Positions 62,448 through 64,000 of a DNA stretch of 64,000 nucleotides are shown one piece after another. Below the pieces are notes generated by a model. The model saw nothing but the letters and a program-made list of their open reading frames with translations. It had not been told where the DNA came from and searched no databases. Source of the DNA: JAGCJX01 sp045638645 (GTDB lineage: Bacteria > Bacteroidota > Bacteroidia > Bacteroidales > UBA932); assembly GCA_045638645.1 (NCBI GenBank), contig JAZUBU010000018.1:1-64000 (forward strand), in the 5' to 3' direction. Positions within the stretch are counted from its first letter, which is position 1. The number at the start of each line of letters is the position of its first letter. The translations under genes and the position numbers were made by a program.

Positions 62448-63826
62448 TCGTCATGAAATTTGGAGGCACGTCCGTTGCCGATGCCGAAGCCATTCACAGA
62501 ATGATGAACCTAGTAGAAGAACGATTACAGAAACACCCCTTGATTGTGGTCTCAGCCTTGTCCAAGGTCACCGATACCTTGTACAAAATTTGCGAGTACG
62601 CCGAACGGTCGGAAAGCATTGAGGCCCTGATGCTGGTAGAACACCTGCGCGAACGCCACAAACGCGTCATCGAAGGCTTGATTCCGAACACCAATCCGTT
62701 TTACCAATCAGCCAACGGACGCATCGACGAACTATGCAACCAACTCAAAAAACTTATTGAAGTTGTCTGCGATCTGGAAGAACTCTCAGACCGAAGCCGC
62801 GCACGAATCACCTCCACCGGCGAATACCTATCCTCCAACCTCATCGCCAATGCCTTGAACGCAAGAGGGATTCAAACCAACCTGGTGGATGCGCGCAAAC
62901 TCATCCTCACAGACCAGAACCACCTGCAAGGGGAACCCGACCTGCACCGCATCGCCGAAGTGGTCCCGCACGTGATCCAGGAGGCTCAACGACTGCTCAA
63001 TGGAGAAAGTGCCGATGCCCTGATTACGCAAGGGTTCGTTTCCGCAACCGACGGCGGCATCCCGACCGTCCTGGGTCGTGGAGGATCCGACTACACGGCT
63101 TCGTTGCTGGGCATGGCCGTTGGCGCCGAAAGCATTGAGATCTGGACCGATGTGGACGGCATCCACACCGCCGATCCCCGCAAAATCAAAAACACCCGGA
63201 GCCTGCGTGAAATTTCGTACGAAGAAGCAGCCGAAATGGCCCATTTTGGAGCCAAAGTCCTCCATCCCGCGACCATAGAACCCGCTGTGGACAAAAGCAT
63301 CCCGATCACCGTCCTCAATGCACAAAACCCCCAGGCTCCCGGCACAAAAATCCGGCGGAACTGCGAAGTCAATACTGGAATCAAGTCGCTTTCATACAAG
63401 GACAACATCCTGCTGGTAAGCATCTTCTCCAACAGGATTCTCCAATCCGCCAGTTTTCTGAGCCGCATATTGGGAATCTTCAGCAAACACCACCTGCCCA
63501 TTGACCTGATCAGTACCTCGGAGTCCAATGTAACCATCACCCTTCCCGGCGGCATCCCCCTGGAAACTATTCTGGAAGAACTCGCCCCTTACGCCACCGT
63601 TTTTGTAGAAACGGGAATGGCCCAACTGTCCCTGGTTGGCAAAGAACTCATCTTGGTACCCGAGCTGTACCCGAAAATCTTTCAAGTGCTCGCGCAAGAA
63701 AAAATTTATTTAATTTCGCAAGGAGCTTCGTTGAACAACCTGAACTTTGTCGTGGAGAAAACCCGACTACCGGAAATCTCGAGCCTGTTGCATCAAACCC
63801 TTTTTGAACATGAAAATCATACTTAG
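62444..63826 (+). CDS. lysC: Aspartate kinase
   Basis: Phosphorylates aspartate, the first step towards lysine, diaminopimelate, threonine and methionine. The 460-residue protein starts MIVMKFGGTSVADA (nucleotide-binding KFGGTS), has STGEYLSSNL, GFVSATDGG, GRGGSDYTA and the WTDVDGIHTADPR core, and two C-terminal ACT domains (about 310-460) for feedback control, probably by lysine or threonine. It is monofunctional, without a homoserine dehydrogenase domain. Overlaps asd by 4 bases and dapB by 17 bases. Confidence 0.96.
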   Translation: MIVMKFGGTSVADAEAIHRMMNLVEERLQKHPLIVVSALSKVTDTLYKICEYAERSESIEALMLVEHLRERHKRVIEGLIPNTNPFYQSANGRIDELCNQLKKLIEVVCDLEELSDRSRARITSTGEYLSSNLIANALNARGIQTNLVDARKLILTDQNHLQGEPDLHRIAEVVPHVIQEAQRLLNGESADALITQGFVSATDGGIPTVLGRGGSDYTASLLGMAVGAESIEIWTDVDGIHTADPRKIKNTRSLREISYEEAAEMAHFGAKVLHPATIEPAVDKSIPITVLNAQNPQAPGTKIRRNCEVNTGIKSLSYKDNILLVSIFSNRILQSASFLSRILGIFSKHHLPIDLISTSESNVTITLPGGIPLETILEELAPYATVFVETGMAQLSLVGKELILVPELYPKIFQVLAQEKIYLISQGASLNNLNFVVEKTRLPEISSLLHQTLFEHENHT

Positions 63827-64000
63827 CGGATACGGCAAAATGGGACACGCTGTAGAACGCATCCTGCAAGAGGAAAGCCTTACCTGTGTCACTACCACAA
63901 ACAACCTTCGCAGCCTGGATCCGGCAATCTGCCGGGATGCTGTCTGCATTGATTTCAGTACACCGGCAGCCCTTCGCGACCACTATGCCTTCCTGGCACA
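63810..64000 (+). CDS. dapB: 4-hydroxy-tetrahydrodipicolinate reductase, N-terminal part (cut by window end)
   Basis: The first 63 residues are present and the gene continues beyond the window. The start MKIILSGYGKMGH matches the dinucleotide-binding N terminus of DapB, followed by DFSTPAAL (the conserved D-F-S-x-P). The short spacing between the glycine motif and this segment resembles the compact Bacteroidota form. It overlaps lysC by 17 bases and follows asd and lysC, which fits the diaminopimelate pathway. Confidence 0.85.
   Translation, partial: MKIILSGYGKMGHAVERILQEESLTCVTTTNNLRSLDPAICRDAVCIDFSTPAALRDHYAFLA

Overview
This window is a chromosome segment of an anaerobic member of the Bacteroidota, most likely the order Bacteroidales. 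The evidence is the 5' end of a Bacteroidota-type 16S rRNA gene at the left edge, the repeated promoter form TTTG-N19..20-TAnnTTTG (the Bacteroidota sigma factor consensus), absence of obvious Shine-Dalgarno sequences, SusD-era gut-type lipoproteins and glycosidases, a full-length pyruvate:ferredoxin oxidoreductase, rubredoxin, and families largely restricted to the phylum (GSCFA, DUF4294, OstA-like protein). I cannot name the genus from sequence alone.

Layout. 1-3.6 kb: start of a 16S gene and its promoter (minus strand), a pyruvate/oxaloacetate carboxyltransferase-type protein, tRNA-His, a DUF308 membrane protein and tRNA-Arg. 3.6-8.1 kb: fabD and the pyruvate:ferredoxin oxidoreductase gene. 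8.3-13.4 kb (minus): a histidine degradation operon hutH-hutI-metallo-beta-lactamase-fold hydrolase-ftcD with overlapping genes and no hutU. 13.4-21.5 kb (minus): YhcH-like protein, radical SAM protein, guaB, two SurA/parvulin-like proteins and an OstA-like envelope protein. 21.6-25.4 kb (plus): an NlpC/P60 peptidase plus dipeptide epimerase (murein peptide recycling), a small conserved protein, a zinc peptidase and rubredoxin. 25.4-33.6 kb: a lipoprotein that looks like the C-terminal remnant of a pullulanase-type GH13 enzyme, a GH29 fucosidase, a fused 5-formyl-THF cyclo-ligase/FabK-like flavoprotein, a GH2 beta-galactosidase and an AtoE-type transporter. 33.7-39.8 kb: a 1194-residue repeat lipoprotein and, divergently, a phosphoesterase fused to a beta-propeller. 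39.8-44.1 kb: threonine dehydrogenase, queG, a GSCFA protein, a DNA methyltransferase-type repair protein and an SDR oxidoreductase.

44.2-54.8 kb (minus) is the spc/alpha ribosomal protein operon, running rplP-rpmC-rpsQ-rplN-rplX-rplE-rpsN-rpsH-rplF-rplR-rpsE-rpmD-rplO-secY-map-infA-rpmJ-rpsM-rpsK-rpsD-rpoA-rplQ. It begins abruptly at rplP behind its own promoter; the S10 half (rpsJ to rpsC) that normally precedes rplP is not there. 55.1-64.0 kb holds a DUF4294 protein, an M49-type peptidase with a pentapeptide HEXXH zinc motif, a band 7 / ribbon-helix-helix / hydrolase operon with a palindrome at its start site, and a translationally coupled aspartate-family operon: M20 deacylase, asd, lysC and the start of dapB.

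Most of the window is ordinary housekeeping. The items that stand out are the cyclo-ligase/flavoprotein fusion, the split ribosomal protein cluster, the loss of the biotin lysine in the carboxyltransferase protein, the GH13 remnant, the seven-module repeat lipoprotein, and the palindromic site at the band 7 operon. I did not find a convincing defence island, mobile element, CRISPR array or clearly undescribed multi-gene system.
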